Below, piece by piece: positions 37,011-43,625 of a stretch of 64,000 nucleotides of DNA. Made by a program: the position numbers and the translations under genes. Numbering within the stretch: the first letter of the stretch is position 1; each line of letters starts with the position of its first letter. Source of the DNA: Youxingia wuxianensis (GTDB taxonomy: Bacteria > Bacillota > Clostridia > Oscillospirales > Ruminococcaceae); NCBI RefSeq assembly GCF_014385085.1, contig NZ_JACRTD010000002.1, forward strand, positions 62,001 to 126,000. The letters run 5' to 3'. The notes beneath the pieces were generated by a model. The model worked only from the letters and a program-made list of their open reading frames with translations. It had not been told where the DNA came from and ran no database searches.

Positions 37011-37604
37011 TTATGTGGGAAGCTGATGGCCGATCAGGCCATAAATCGCAAGAGAAAAGATTCCGATATAAAGAATCATAATAGGCAGTCCCCGAAAGGA
37101 TCGCGGCACCTGAGAAAGATGAATGCGTTTTTTCCCTTCATGGATCAAAAGCAGCGCCAGAGTATACCCCACCCCGGAGCCAATAGCAAATCCCAAAGTT
37201 TTCAGATAGCCGTATCCTTCCCCTGCAGCAATCAGAAGGCTGCCCAGCACCGCGCTGTTAAAAACAGCGAAGGGAAGCATTGTGCGGTAATAAAAATGAA
37301 GTTTAGGAACAAAATATTTTGTCACCAGATGCACCGCGACAAAAATAATACACAGGCACCCGATATATAGCAGATATCTTAGAGCATTCTGCCGGTTATA
37401 TTCCCGGAGCCAATAATTCAGCGGCCATGCAATGATTGCAGTAGCCAGCATAACCCCAGTAATTGTAGAGCCAAAAAATATGATTTTTCTGGGCTTATTT
37501 ATAGAAATGGTTCCTTTGGTAAAACCGAACGCACGGGTAAATACCGCGTTTTGCATAACGATTGCTACTAAGATCGTAACAAGAAATTCAGATAACAGAT
37601 CCAT
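37011..37604 (-). CDS. rnfA: RnfA-like membrane protein lacking the cluster cysteines
   Basis: The 197-residue protein has six hydrophobic segments and aligns along its length with RnfA/RsxA/NqrE. In canonical RnfA two membrane cysteines (in LGLCPFxGVS and TTNCAVLG) ligate an [2Fe-2S] cluster together with two from RnfE. Here the first site reads AFGFTKG (Thr29 in place of Cys) and the second FNSAVLG (Ser117 in place of Cys). Surrounding residues match well (MQNAVFTRAFG, LPFAVFNSAVLG, VPRSFRGLPI), so the alignment is not in doubt. An AAGGAGG site precedes the ATG. Electron carriage by this subunit looks lost. Confidence 0.88.
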   Translation of the reverse strand: MDLLSEFLVTILVAIVMQNAVFTRAFGFTKGTISINKPRKIIFFGSTITGVMLATAIIAWPLNYWLREYNRQNALRYLLYIGCLCIIFVAVHLVTKYFVPKLHFYYRTMLPFAVFNSAVLGSLLIAAGEGYGYLKTLGFAIGSGVGYTLALLLIHEGKKRIHLSQVPRSFRGLPIMILYIGIFSLAIYGLIGHQLPT

Positions 37605-37660
37605 AAGCTGCCTCCTTCAGGACAAAGTATCAAACGGATTTATGCTGCCGAAGACGGTTC

Positions 37661-38311
37661 TTATGTAACTTTAGGGTTGGAGTGGCGATAGACAGCAAAC
37701 AATATCAGCCGTTTCAGTCCGCGAAAACCTGCGTTGAGAAACGCTACCAAAATAAATCCGGCAAAAGCAATCTGCAACCCGCTGAATTTTATTGGGAAAT
37801 TTACGGCGACGCCCCATATAGTGTTATTCCCAAAGTATTCCCGCAGAAGGGAGATCAAGCAGATTGCGAAAGCAAACCCCAAACTGTACATCACCGCGTC
37901 CACCAGCGCCATCCAAGGAGAGGGCTTGTCGCTGGAATATTTTGAACATAACCAAAGTAGCATAGTATTAACCGCTACAATGGGAATATATACGCCCAGC
38001 GCGTCCACAATTTCTGGAAACATGGGCAGAATAAGGGCGGCGCAGGTAACTACCATGACCATAGAAAATACAGTATAAATGATAGCGCAAATCCATTTTG
38101 GCAGTTTCTGCCCGATCAAAGACGCTAATAAAACCGTAGGGATAACTGTGCCCGCCATGGTGATGGAAAGGGCGACGGCGCTTTTTAGATTTACAGAAAC
38201 CATAACCGCAAACGGCAGCGCTAAACCGCTGATCAGCACCGGATTTTTAGAAAAAAACCCCTCCCAGTAGCGGCTATACTTTTTGTATGTTCTTACTTTT
38301 TTTAAGTTCAA
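37661..38311 (-). CDS. rnfE: RnfE-like membrane protein lacking the cluster cysteines
   Basis: The 216-residue homologue of RnfE/RsxE has about six membrane segments. The canonical LLGLCPxLAVT stretch reads SGLALPFAVMV (Pro33 for Cys), and VTNCIVxGRAEA reads AVNTMLLWLCS (Thr116 for Cys). KNPVLISGL, LGVYIPIVAVN and LLREYFGNNTI keep the register with canonical RnfE. The start is a TTG supported by AAGGAGGA six bases before it, which places it 38 bases inside rnfD. In canonical operons rnfG separates D from E; here it is missing. Confidence 0.87.
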   Translation of the reverse strand: MNLKKVRTYKKYSRYWEGFFSKNPVLISGLALPFAVMVSVNLKSAVALSITMAGTVIPTVLLASLIGQKLPKWICAIIYTVFSMVMVVTCAALILPMFPEIVDALGVYIPIVAVNTMLLWLCSKYSSDKPSPWMALVDAVMYSLGFAFAICLISLLREYFGNNTIWGVAVNFPIKFSGLQIAFAGFILVAFLNAGFRGLKRLILFAVYRHSNPKVT

Positions 38312-39275
38312 GATTCTTCCTCCTTATCAGGCGGTGAAACCCTTCATTATACCGGTCGATCACCGGGACAAAGGCATTGGCAAAAAGAATGGCGAAAGGC
38401 ACACTTTCTTCAAACCCGCCGAAATAGCGAAACAACATGGTAATCACGCCTGCAAAAATACCATAAACAGCAAGGGAAGAATCCCTCTTAGGACTGGTTA
38501 CTGGGTCGGTAAGCATAAACACCGCACCGAACAGCAAACTACCAGACATCAACTCAAATAAAACTGACTGTACACCGTTGGTGCCTACCCTTGGAAACAG
38601 GAACGCTACAAACGCGGCAGACGCCAAAAAGGGAACAGGGAGCTGCCAGCGTATTGTTTTACGAAACAGCAGAAATACCAAGCAGGTAAGGATCACCAGA
38701 ATATTGGTGGCTCCCATAGGGCCGGGATAATTGCCAAGCATCATCTCCGTAATATCATTGGTGGGGATACCGCCCAGCTTTAACACAAAAGACGGATTTT
38801 GAGAAAGTTTTACGGTAATCTCACCCCAAAGAGGAATTTTGTCGAAAGGCGTCGGATACATAAACACACTGTTGGGCCAGCAAATAGCCGCGAAACAAAA
38901 TCCAGCGGCCGCGGGATTAAAAAGATTATTTCCCGTTCCGCCGAAGGGATGTTTTACCACTACAATAGCAAACAGCGCTGCCGACACTACAATAGAGTAC
39001 GGGATGGTAGCAGGCATGACCAAAGCGATAATCAGGCCGGTGACAATGGGAGAAAAATCCTGAAAATTTGGTTTTTTACCCCGAATAAGTATACAAACCA
39101 GATCACTGATCCAGGCAGCGGCCACTGATACTGCACAAACTGCAACAGCCCTCAGGCCGTAAAACAAAAACGCAAGCCCGCAAAGTACAAGTAAAAGAAG
39201 AATTACGTCGGACATTAAAGTTTTATTGCTCTCCCGGAAGCGTATATGGGGAGCAGGGTATCTATTTAATTTCAC
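38274..39275 (-). CDS. rnfD: RnfD-like membrane protein without the flavinylation threonine
   Basis: The 333-residue membrane protein opens with APHIRFRE and has DFSPIVTGLIIALVMPATIP near 73, GGTGNNLFNPAAAG near 112 and FMLTDPVTSP near 256, all typical of RnfD/NqrB. The region that normally reads SGATPL or TSATPL and carries covalent FMN on the Thr reads LSQNPSFVLK (157-166), giving Asn160 where the Thr should be. The gene overlaps rnfC by four bases and rnfE by 38. The four genes C-D-E-A are translationally linked but G and B are absent. Confidence 0.88.
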   Translation of the reverse strand: MKLNRYPAPHIRFRESNKTLMSDVILLLLVLCGLAFLFYGLRAVAVCAVSVAAAWISDLVCILIRGKKPNFQDFSPIVTGLIIALVMPATIPYSIVVSAALFAIVVVKHPFGGTGNNLFNPAAAGFCFAAICWPNSVFMYPTPFDKIPLWGEITVKLSQNPSFVLKLGGIPTNDITEMMLGNYPGPMGATNILVILTCLVFLLFRKTIRWQLPVPFLASAAFVAFLFPRVGTNGVQSVLFELMSGSLLFGAVFMLTDPVTSPKRDSSLAVYGIFAGVITMLFRYFGGFEESVPFAILFANAFVPVIDRYNEGFHRLIRRKNLELKKSKNIQKV

Positions 39276-40981
39276 TTATGCTCCTCTCCTTCCGACAAAG
39301 ACTGGGAATCGCTGTTTCTCCGCCACCCCTTAAAGAGAGATTTTTTCTTAGGCGAAGAGATTTGTGAAGCAGGCTCCTCCTCACAGGACGGCTCTGTCAA
39401 TGCTTCAACCTCTAAGACTTCCTCTGTAACAGTGCCTAAGAGGGAGGACTTTTCTGCATCTTCTGTTTCATTTTCTGTAGGGGAAACAACAACTTCTTCT
39501 GCTTTTTCTATTAATTCCTCCAGCTTCTGAGGCAACTCCTCGTCTATTTGCTGAAGACGGGGTTCAGCTAACTGCTCCGCTTTGTCCTGTGAAGGTAAAG
39601 ACGCTTGCTGAGAGAGTTCTTGAGAAATATTGCTAGGAAGCTCCTGTACCGTCTCTTGCGTCTGCAGCTCTTGAGAGATTTCCTGGGGCAGTTCCTGTAC
39701 GGCCGCTTCCTCTTGGATATTTTCAGCGGTTTCTAAGGACTGCAGCGCTGCCTGCTCCGTGTCCTGCGCCGCTTTTTGCGCGGCTTGCTCTGCTTTTTGC
39801 GCTGCTGCGGCCAGACGGGCGGCGCGTTTTTCCTCCCGGGCTTGACGGCGAAGGGTGCGTTCTTCCATAAACTGGGCAAGATAGGCATCCATTTCTTCTT
39901 TTTCTTTTTTGGTTTGCTGCACTTGCATGGCCCGCATAGAACCGGCCATCCGGCGGAAATGTTCCGCTCCGTACATGATGGTTTCTGATAGGTCCAGCTT
40001 TGCAGGACAGATATAGCTGCAGGTTCCGCAGCCGATACACATGTGAGCGTCAAACTCCCGAAAAGCGAAATAGCGGTTGAGTTTTACACTGCGATATAAA
40101 AAGAAAGGATTTAATCCCTGGGGGCATACGTGGACACAACGGGAACAGCCGATACAGCTAAAATTCTGCACCTTGACGTCCTCTTTGAACGCGAGGATTG
40201 CCCGGGTAGTAGCCGTGACTAAGGTGTGTTCTGTATCGATCACACTAATACCCGTCATGGAGCCTCCGATGATTACCCGGCTTGGATCCTCGATCAGACC
40301 ACACCGCTCCAGCACCTGATTTACCGTCATACCGATAGAAACTTCCAGATTGGTGGGATTTCCGATACAATTGCCCGCCACTGTAACAAAGGCGGTGGTT
40401 TGAGGCTTGTTAAACAGAACCGCCCGCGCCAAATACAAGAGCGCACCGGCGCCAACGACCAAAGCTCCTGATTCTCCGGAGAAAATTTTGGAAGCCTGAT
40501 ACTCTGCAGGATAGCCGCCTCGAACTCGTTTTACCTGAAATCCGCCGATCTCCTTTGGAATTTTTACATCCAAATCCGTTAGATTTTTATAAACGGCAAA
40601 AAAAGCGTTCTCTGTATTCACTACCTTTTGCAGGAGCTGCAGGCCTATGGCGGCAAGCTTCTGATTTTTCAGCAGGGGATTTAACTGACTAGAAATATAC
40701 GGTTCGTCGTCGATGGCGTCGCATACCAGCATATGCGAACGCTTTAAAAGAAACGGTTCTAGTTTGTCCGCTAAGAGCTGGCCGTCGCGCTCGTCCACAA
40801 TATGAGCGTCCCGGGCGATAGATATAATCTGCTGAGGAGTAAGGGCCTGGGGATCGTCTACCGGGTCCCGTTCCATTTGGGCGCTGATCGTATCCGCGTT
40901 AAAAAATTCCCGAAGATCTCGGGAAAGAGCAGGTTCTTTGAACTGCTCCAAAACGATTCCTTTATACAAAAATCCTGCCAT
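39272..40981 (-). CDS. rnfC: RnfC-like protein with degraded NADH/FMN site, two [4Fe-4S] motifs
   Basis: The 569-residue protein aligns with RnfC from about residue 48 on. Canonical AGIAGLGGAGFPTAVKL, the nucleotide/flavin loop, here reads AHIVDERDGQLLADKL (59-74), with no glycine-rich loop. Downstream, AIDDEPYISSQ matches AAECEPYITAD. The N-terminal barrel-sandwich domain is reduced to ~45 residues. Two intact ferredoxin-type motifs remain: Cys276, 279, 282, 286 and Cys315, 318, 321, 325. Residues 340-569 are a Glu/Ala/Gln-rich coil, as in RsxC. The start has TGGAGG eight bases before. It heads the operon, divergent from the MecA-like gene. Confidence 0.87.
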   Translation of the reverse strand: MAGFLYKGIVLEQFKEPALSRDLREFFNADTISAQMERDPVDDPQALTPQQIISIARDAHIVDERDGQLLADKLEPFLLKRSHMLVCDAIDDEPYISSQLNPLLKNQKLAAIGLQLLQKVVNTENAFFAVYKNLTDLDVKIPKEIGGFQVKRVRGGYPAEYQASKIFSGESGALVVGAGALLYLARAVLFNKPQTTAFVTVAGNCIGNPTNLEVSIGMTVNQVLERCGLIEDPSRVIIGGSMTGISVIDTEHTLVTATTRAILAFKEDVKVQNFSCIGCSRCVHVCPQGLNPFFLYRSVKLNRYFAFREFDAHMCIGCGTCSYICPAKLDLSETIMYGAEHFRRMAGSMRAMQVQQTKKEKEEMDAYLAQFMEERTLRRQAREEKRAARLAAAAQKAEQAAQKAAQDTEQAALQSLETAENIQEEAAVQELPQEISQELQTQETVQELPSNISQELSQQASLPSQDKAEQLAEPRLQQIDEELPQKLEELIEKAEEVVVSPTENETEDAEKSSLLGTVTEEVLEVEALTEPSCEEEPASQISSPKKKSLFKGWRRNSDSQSLSEGEEHK

Positions 40982-41115
40982 GGATACAAACCTCCATTAA
41001 TTATCAAAAATAGAAGGACCACATATATATATAAAATAGAGCCATAAAAGTTTCACCGACAGCAAAACCAGGCGCTGCTTATTTACCAAAAGTTCACTCC
41101 ACAAGGGGGAATTGT

Positions 41116-41691
41116 GTGGATATTAGAATGCTAGGACCCGACCGGATTCAAATAATCCTATCCAAAGAGGATATGAGATTGATGGATATTACTTACGAAA
41201 CGATTGATTATACCAACGAAGAAACAAAAAAACTGATTTTAGAGCTGCTGGACATTGTGCAGATGGCCACCGATTTCCAACCCAATAAATCCAAACTATT
41301 TGTAGAAGTGTATCCCACTGGAGAAGGCGGATGTTCTATTTACTTTTCCGCCGTGGAGATTGCGGAGAAAAAGCGGTATCGGATCAAGAAAAACGTTACC
41401 GGTCCACTGATCTACCGTTTTTTAGATATTGACGCCTTGATCAGCGCGTCTGTACGGCTGTTTAAACTGTATTGCCACCGAGTTTTAAAAAGCTCCCTTT
41501 ACCAATTAAAATCCAGCTGGCAGCTGGTAATTTATCCTTTGGATTCTATCGAGAATGTAACCGCCCGCTTTATGGATGAATATGCGGAACGCTGGGGAGA
41601 GGGGGAGCTTGCCGCCGCCTATGTAGAGGAACACGGAACCCTGATTATCAAAGAAAATGCCATTGATCTTTTAGCGGCATATTTTGGTTAA
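41116..41691 (+). CDS. MecA-like adaptor protein
   Basis: The 191-residue protein resembles MecA, the ClpC adaptor that targets proteins for degradation. The N-terminal half has LGPDRIQIILSKEDMRLMDI and an FVEVYPTGEGGCSIYF strand like the MecA substrate-binding domain. The C-terminal half (from ~100) ends HGTLIIKENAIDLLAAYFG, similar to the MecA ferredoxin-like end that binds ClpC. GTG is the start, with AAGGGGGAA before it. It is short for MecA (~220) and divergently arranged from the rnf-like operon. Confidence in family is moderate to good. Confidence 0.75.
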   Translation: MDIRMLGPDRIQIILSKEDMRLMDITYETIDYTNEETKKLILELLDIVQMATDFQPNKSKLFVEVYPTGEGGCSIYFSAVEIAEKKRYRIKKNVTGPLIYRFLDIDALISASVRLFKLYCHRVLKSSLYQLKSSWQLVIYPLDSIENVTARFMDEYAERWGEGELAAAYVEEHGTLIIKENAIDLLAAYFG

Positions 41692-41695
41692 TATC

Positions 41696-41726
41696 ATCGG
41701 GCGGTGAAAAACCGCCCGATAATTTG
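41696..41726. terminator. Bidirectional terminator, MecA-like / rpe
   Basis: ATCGGGCGGT / ACCGCCCGAT, 10-bp perfect stem with a GAAAA loop, between convergent genes. Confidence 0.85.
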
Positions 41727-41727
41727 A

Positions 41728-42393
41728 TTATATGGCACTCCTGGCATGTTCGCGCAGCTCGTCGACCGCTTTTTTATAATCAGGCTTTCCGTAGAGAGCG
41801 GATCCTGCAACAAACACATTAGCGCCCGCGCTGTATGCAGCGGCGATCGTGTTGTTGTCAATACCGCCATCCACCTGAATATCCATAGTTAATAAGCCAA
41901 GGCGCTCGCACTCCCTGCGGATGATCTCCAGCTTGGGACACATGTCCGCCATGAACTTCTGTCCGCCAAATCCTGGCTCTACCGTCATAACAAGAACCAT
42001 ATCCAGTTGATCTAGGTAAGGAAAAACTTCCTGGGCGGCAGTTTTGGGCTTCAAAGAAATCCCTACCTTTTTACCTTTGCTTTTTATAGCGTCAATTACC
42101 GCTTGAGGGGGGGAGTCGCTTTCAATATGAAACACCACCATATCCGCTCCCGCATCAGCAAACTGCGGTCCATAAGTTAAAGGGTCGCTGATCATCAGAT
42201 GCACATCCAAAAACATATCTGTACTTTTGCGCAGGGAAGCGACCACAGGAAGACCCAAAGAAATGTTAGGGACAAAATGACCGTCCATAACATCTACATG
42301 GATCAGATCGGCTCCCGCCAGTTTCATATCGTTGACTTCTTTTCCGAGATTTGCAAAATCACAGGAAAGGATGGATGGGGCAATTTTAAGCAT
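41728..42393 (-). CDS. rpe: Ribulose-phosphate 3-epimerase
   Basis: The 221-residue TIM-barrel enzyme interconverts ribulose-5-P and xylulose-5-P in the pentose phosphate path. Motifs are MLKIAPSILSCDFANLGKEV at the start, DLIHVDVMDGHFVPNISLG near 28, HLMISDP near 65, MTVEPGFGGQKFM near 138 and IQVDGGIDNNT near 172. The ATG at 42393 is chosen because GGAGGAAAATTT precedes it, rather than the longer frame. It is usually with rsgA and stk in Clostridia, but here is alone. Confidence 0.97.
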   Translation of the reverse strand: MLKIAPSILSCDFANLGKEVNDMKLAGADLIHVDVMDGHFVPNISLGLPVVASLRKSTDMFLDVHLMISDPLTYGPQFADAGADMVVFHIESDSPPQAVIDAIKSKGKKVGISLKPKTAAQEVFPYLDQLDMVLVMTVEPGFGGQKFMADMCPKLEIIRRECERLGLLTMDIQVDGGIDNNTIAAAYSAGANVFVAGSALYGKPDYKKAVDELREHARSAI

Positions 42394-42593
42394 AAATTTT
42401 CCTCCAAGTGGCAATAATAATAAATTGTACGCCAAACTGCATAGTAAGACGAATACATTATATCGTAAAGTGTCGGTAATTGCAAGAAAGTGAGCCGGCT
42501 CCAGCCAGTTTTAATCTTTCGTTAATATTTCCCACACATTATGCAAAAACTTTCTAAATGTTCAAATTATAGGCATTTATCAGGGATTTGCTA

Positions 42594-42622
42594 TTGACAT
42601 TTCAGACGCAATTTGATAAAAT
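42594..42622 (+). promoter_or_regulatory. SigA promoter of the tRNA cluster
   Basis: TTGACA (42594-42599), 17 bp, TAAAAT (42617-42622), ending 23 bases before tRNA-Gly. Confidence 0.88.
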
Positions 42623-42645
42623 AATATCCGTCGCTTAAATAATGT

Positions 42646-42719
42646 GCGGGTGTAGTTCAATGGTAGAATGTCAGCCTTCCAAGCTGAACACGTGGGTTCG
42701 ATTCCCATCACCCGCTCCA
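42646..42719 (+). tRNA. tRNA-Gly (anticodon TCC)
   Basis: A full cloverleaf is seen: GCGGGTG / CACCCGC acceptor, anticodon loop CTTCCAA, GGTTCGATT T arm, and encoded CCA. Confidence 0.96.
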
Positions 42720-42749
42720 TTTTTTTGTTCAGCAGAACAAAATGCTTAT

Positions 42750-42826
42750 GCGCCAGTAGCTCAGCTGGATAGAGCAACTGCCTTCTAAGCAGTAGGCCAG
42801 GGGTTCGAGTCCCTTCTGGCGCGCCA
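42750..42826 (+). tRNA. tRNA-Arg (anticodon TCT)
   Basis: GCGCCAG / CTGGCGC acceptor, anticodon loop CTTCTAA, GGTTCGAGT T arm, encoded CCA. Confidence 0.96.
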
Positions 42827-42879
42827 TTTCGTTTTTTGCGTCGCTCCCTTTGCGGATGTCTGGCGCGGTCCTACATATG

Positions 42880-42956
<77 letters not shown>

Positions 42957-42969
42957 TCTAAAAAAACAG

Positions 42970-42998
42970 TTCCCCGTCCGCAGCGCGGGCGGGGAATT
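42970..42998 (+). other. Hairpin between tRNA-His and tRNA-Gln
   Basis: TTCCCCGTCCGC and GCGGGCGGGGAA can pair almost completely. There is no T tract, so it is likely a processing or attenuating structure. Confidence 0.45.
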
Positions 42999-43008
42999 AT
43001 TAAAATAA

Positions 43009-43083
43009 TGGGCTATCGTCAAGCGGTAAGACACAGCACTTTGACTGCTGCATTCGCTGGTTCGAATCCAGCTAGCCCAGCCA
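43009..43083 (+). tRNA. tRNA-Gln (anticodon TTG)
   Basis: TGGGCTA / TAGCCCA acceptor, anticodon loop CTTTGAC, GGTTCGAAT T arm, encoded CCA. Confidence 0.96.
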
Positions 43084-43120
43084 ATAAAAATAACCAGTCG
43101 TAAGACTGGTTATTTTTATT
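43084..43120 (+). terminator. Terminator of the tRNA cluster
   Basis: ATAAAAATAACCAGTC / GACTGGTTATTTTTAT, 16-bp perfect stem with a GTAA loop, immediately after tRNA-Gln. Confidence 0.92.
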
Positions 43121-43579
43121 GGTGCCGCCTGCGGGCGGGTTATCCGCTACGCTCAAATGAGGGTGAAAACCCTGATGGTTTATCTCCTCGCTAAGAGCCG
43201 CCTTTGGCGGCTGCGCTCCAAAACGCGCCTGCGGGCGTAGTCCCTTCACACTCCTCTTTCCTTCCGAAATCAGAAAATTTCTCGGCATCTCTTTTATCCC
43301 AGGTAGACACGTCGGAGCAAGCGATATATCGCTTGTTCCGATTTTTTTGGAAAAACCAGAGCGCACCCACGCCGCCGGCCCGGTTGCCGGTACCCTTTGT
43401 ACGCAAGCGCCCTCGCGGAGGTTTTGCCCCACTACCAACTTTTTGCAGGGCGCGGAGGGTAACACCCATCTGCAAAGGCCGCAAGATTTTTTCACCTTCT
43501 TTAGGCAATATAAAGTCTCGAAAACGCCTGTTTATGTTGTAAAAGTGTCCCCAAAGTCTCACGGACACAGTGCAGCGAT
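43121..43579. other. Gene-poor GC-rich stretch after the tRNAs
   Basis: About 460 bases without a credible gene. It holds short GC-rich palindromes (e.g. GAGCCGCCTTTGGCGGCT near 43195 and GCCTGCGGGC twice) and one terminator-like hairpin at 43313-43348. The frames crossing it on the - strand run into the antisense of tRNA-Gln and look spurious. It could be decayed sequence or dispersed repeats. Confidence 0.5.
43313..43348 (+). terminator. Terminator-like hairpin in gene-poor stretch
   Basis: CGGAGCAAGCGA / TCGCTTGTTCCG (one G-T pair) followed by seven Ts. No gene upstream accounts for it. Confidence 0.6.
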
Positions 43580-43623
43580 AAAAAGTATCCGGCCTCCCGA
43601 GAGGAAGGCCGGATACTTTTTTA
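43580..43623. terminator. Terminator of the amidohydrolase-ABC operon
   Basis: AAAAGTATCCGGCCT / AGGCCGGATACTTTT with CCCGAGAGGA loop; A and T flanks make it bidirectional. Confidence 0.88.
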
Positions 43624-43625
43624 GT

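Noticed and set aside
39723..40053. Two overlapping Lys/Arg/Ser-rich - strand frames
   Set aside because: Out-of-frame readings of the rnfC Ala/Gln/Glu-rich tail and cluster region.
37011..40981. Annotating a working ferredoxin:NAD Rnf pump
   Set aside because: rnfB and rnfG are absent and the key cofactor residues are substituted, so the standard function is not supported.
42580..42777. - strand frame reading VMGIEPTCSAWKADILP
   Set aside because: It is antisense to tRNA-Gly and tRNA-Arg; this is a well-known spurious protein pattern produced by tRNA genes.
43019..43495. 158-codon - strand frame ending LAGFEPANAAVKVLCLTA
   Set aside because: The end is antisense to tRNA-Gln, another classic false protein; the rest crosses palindromic DNA.
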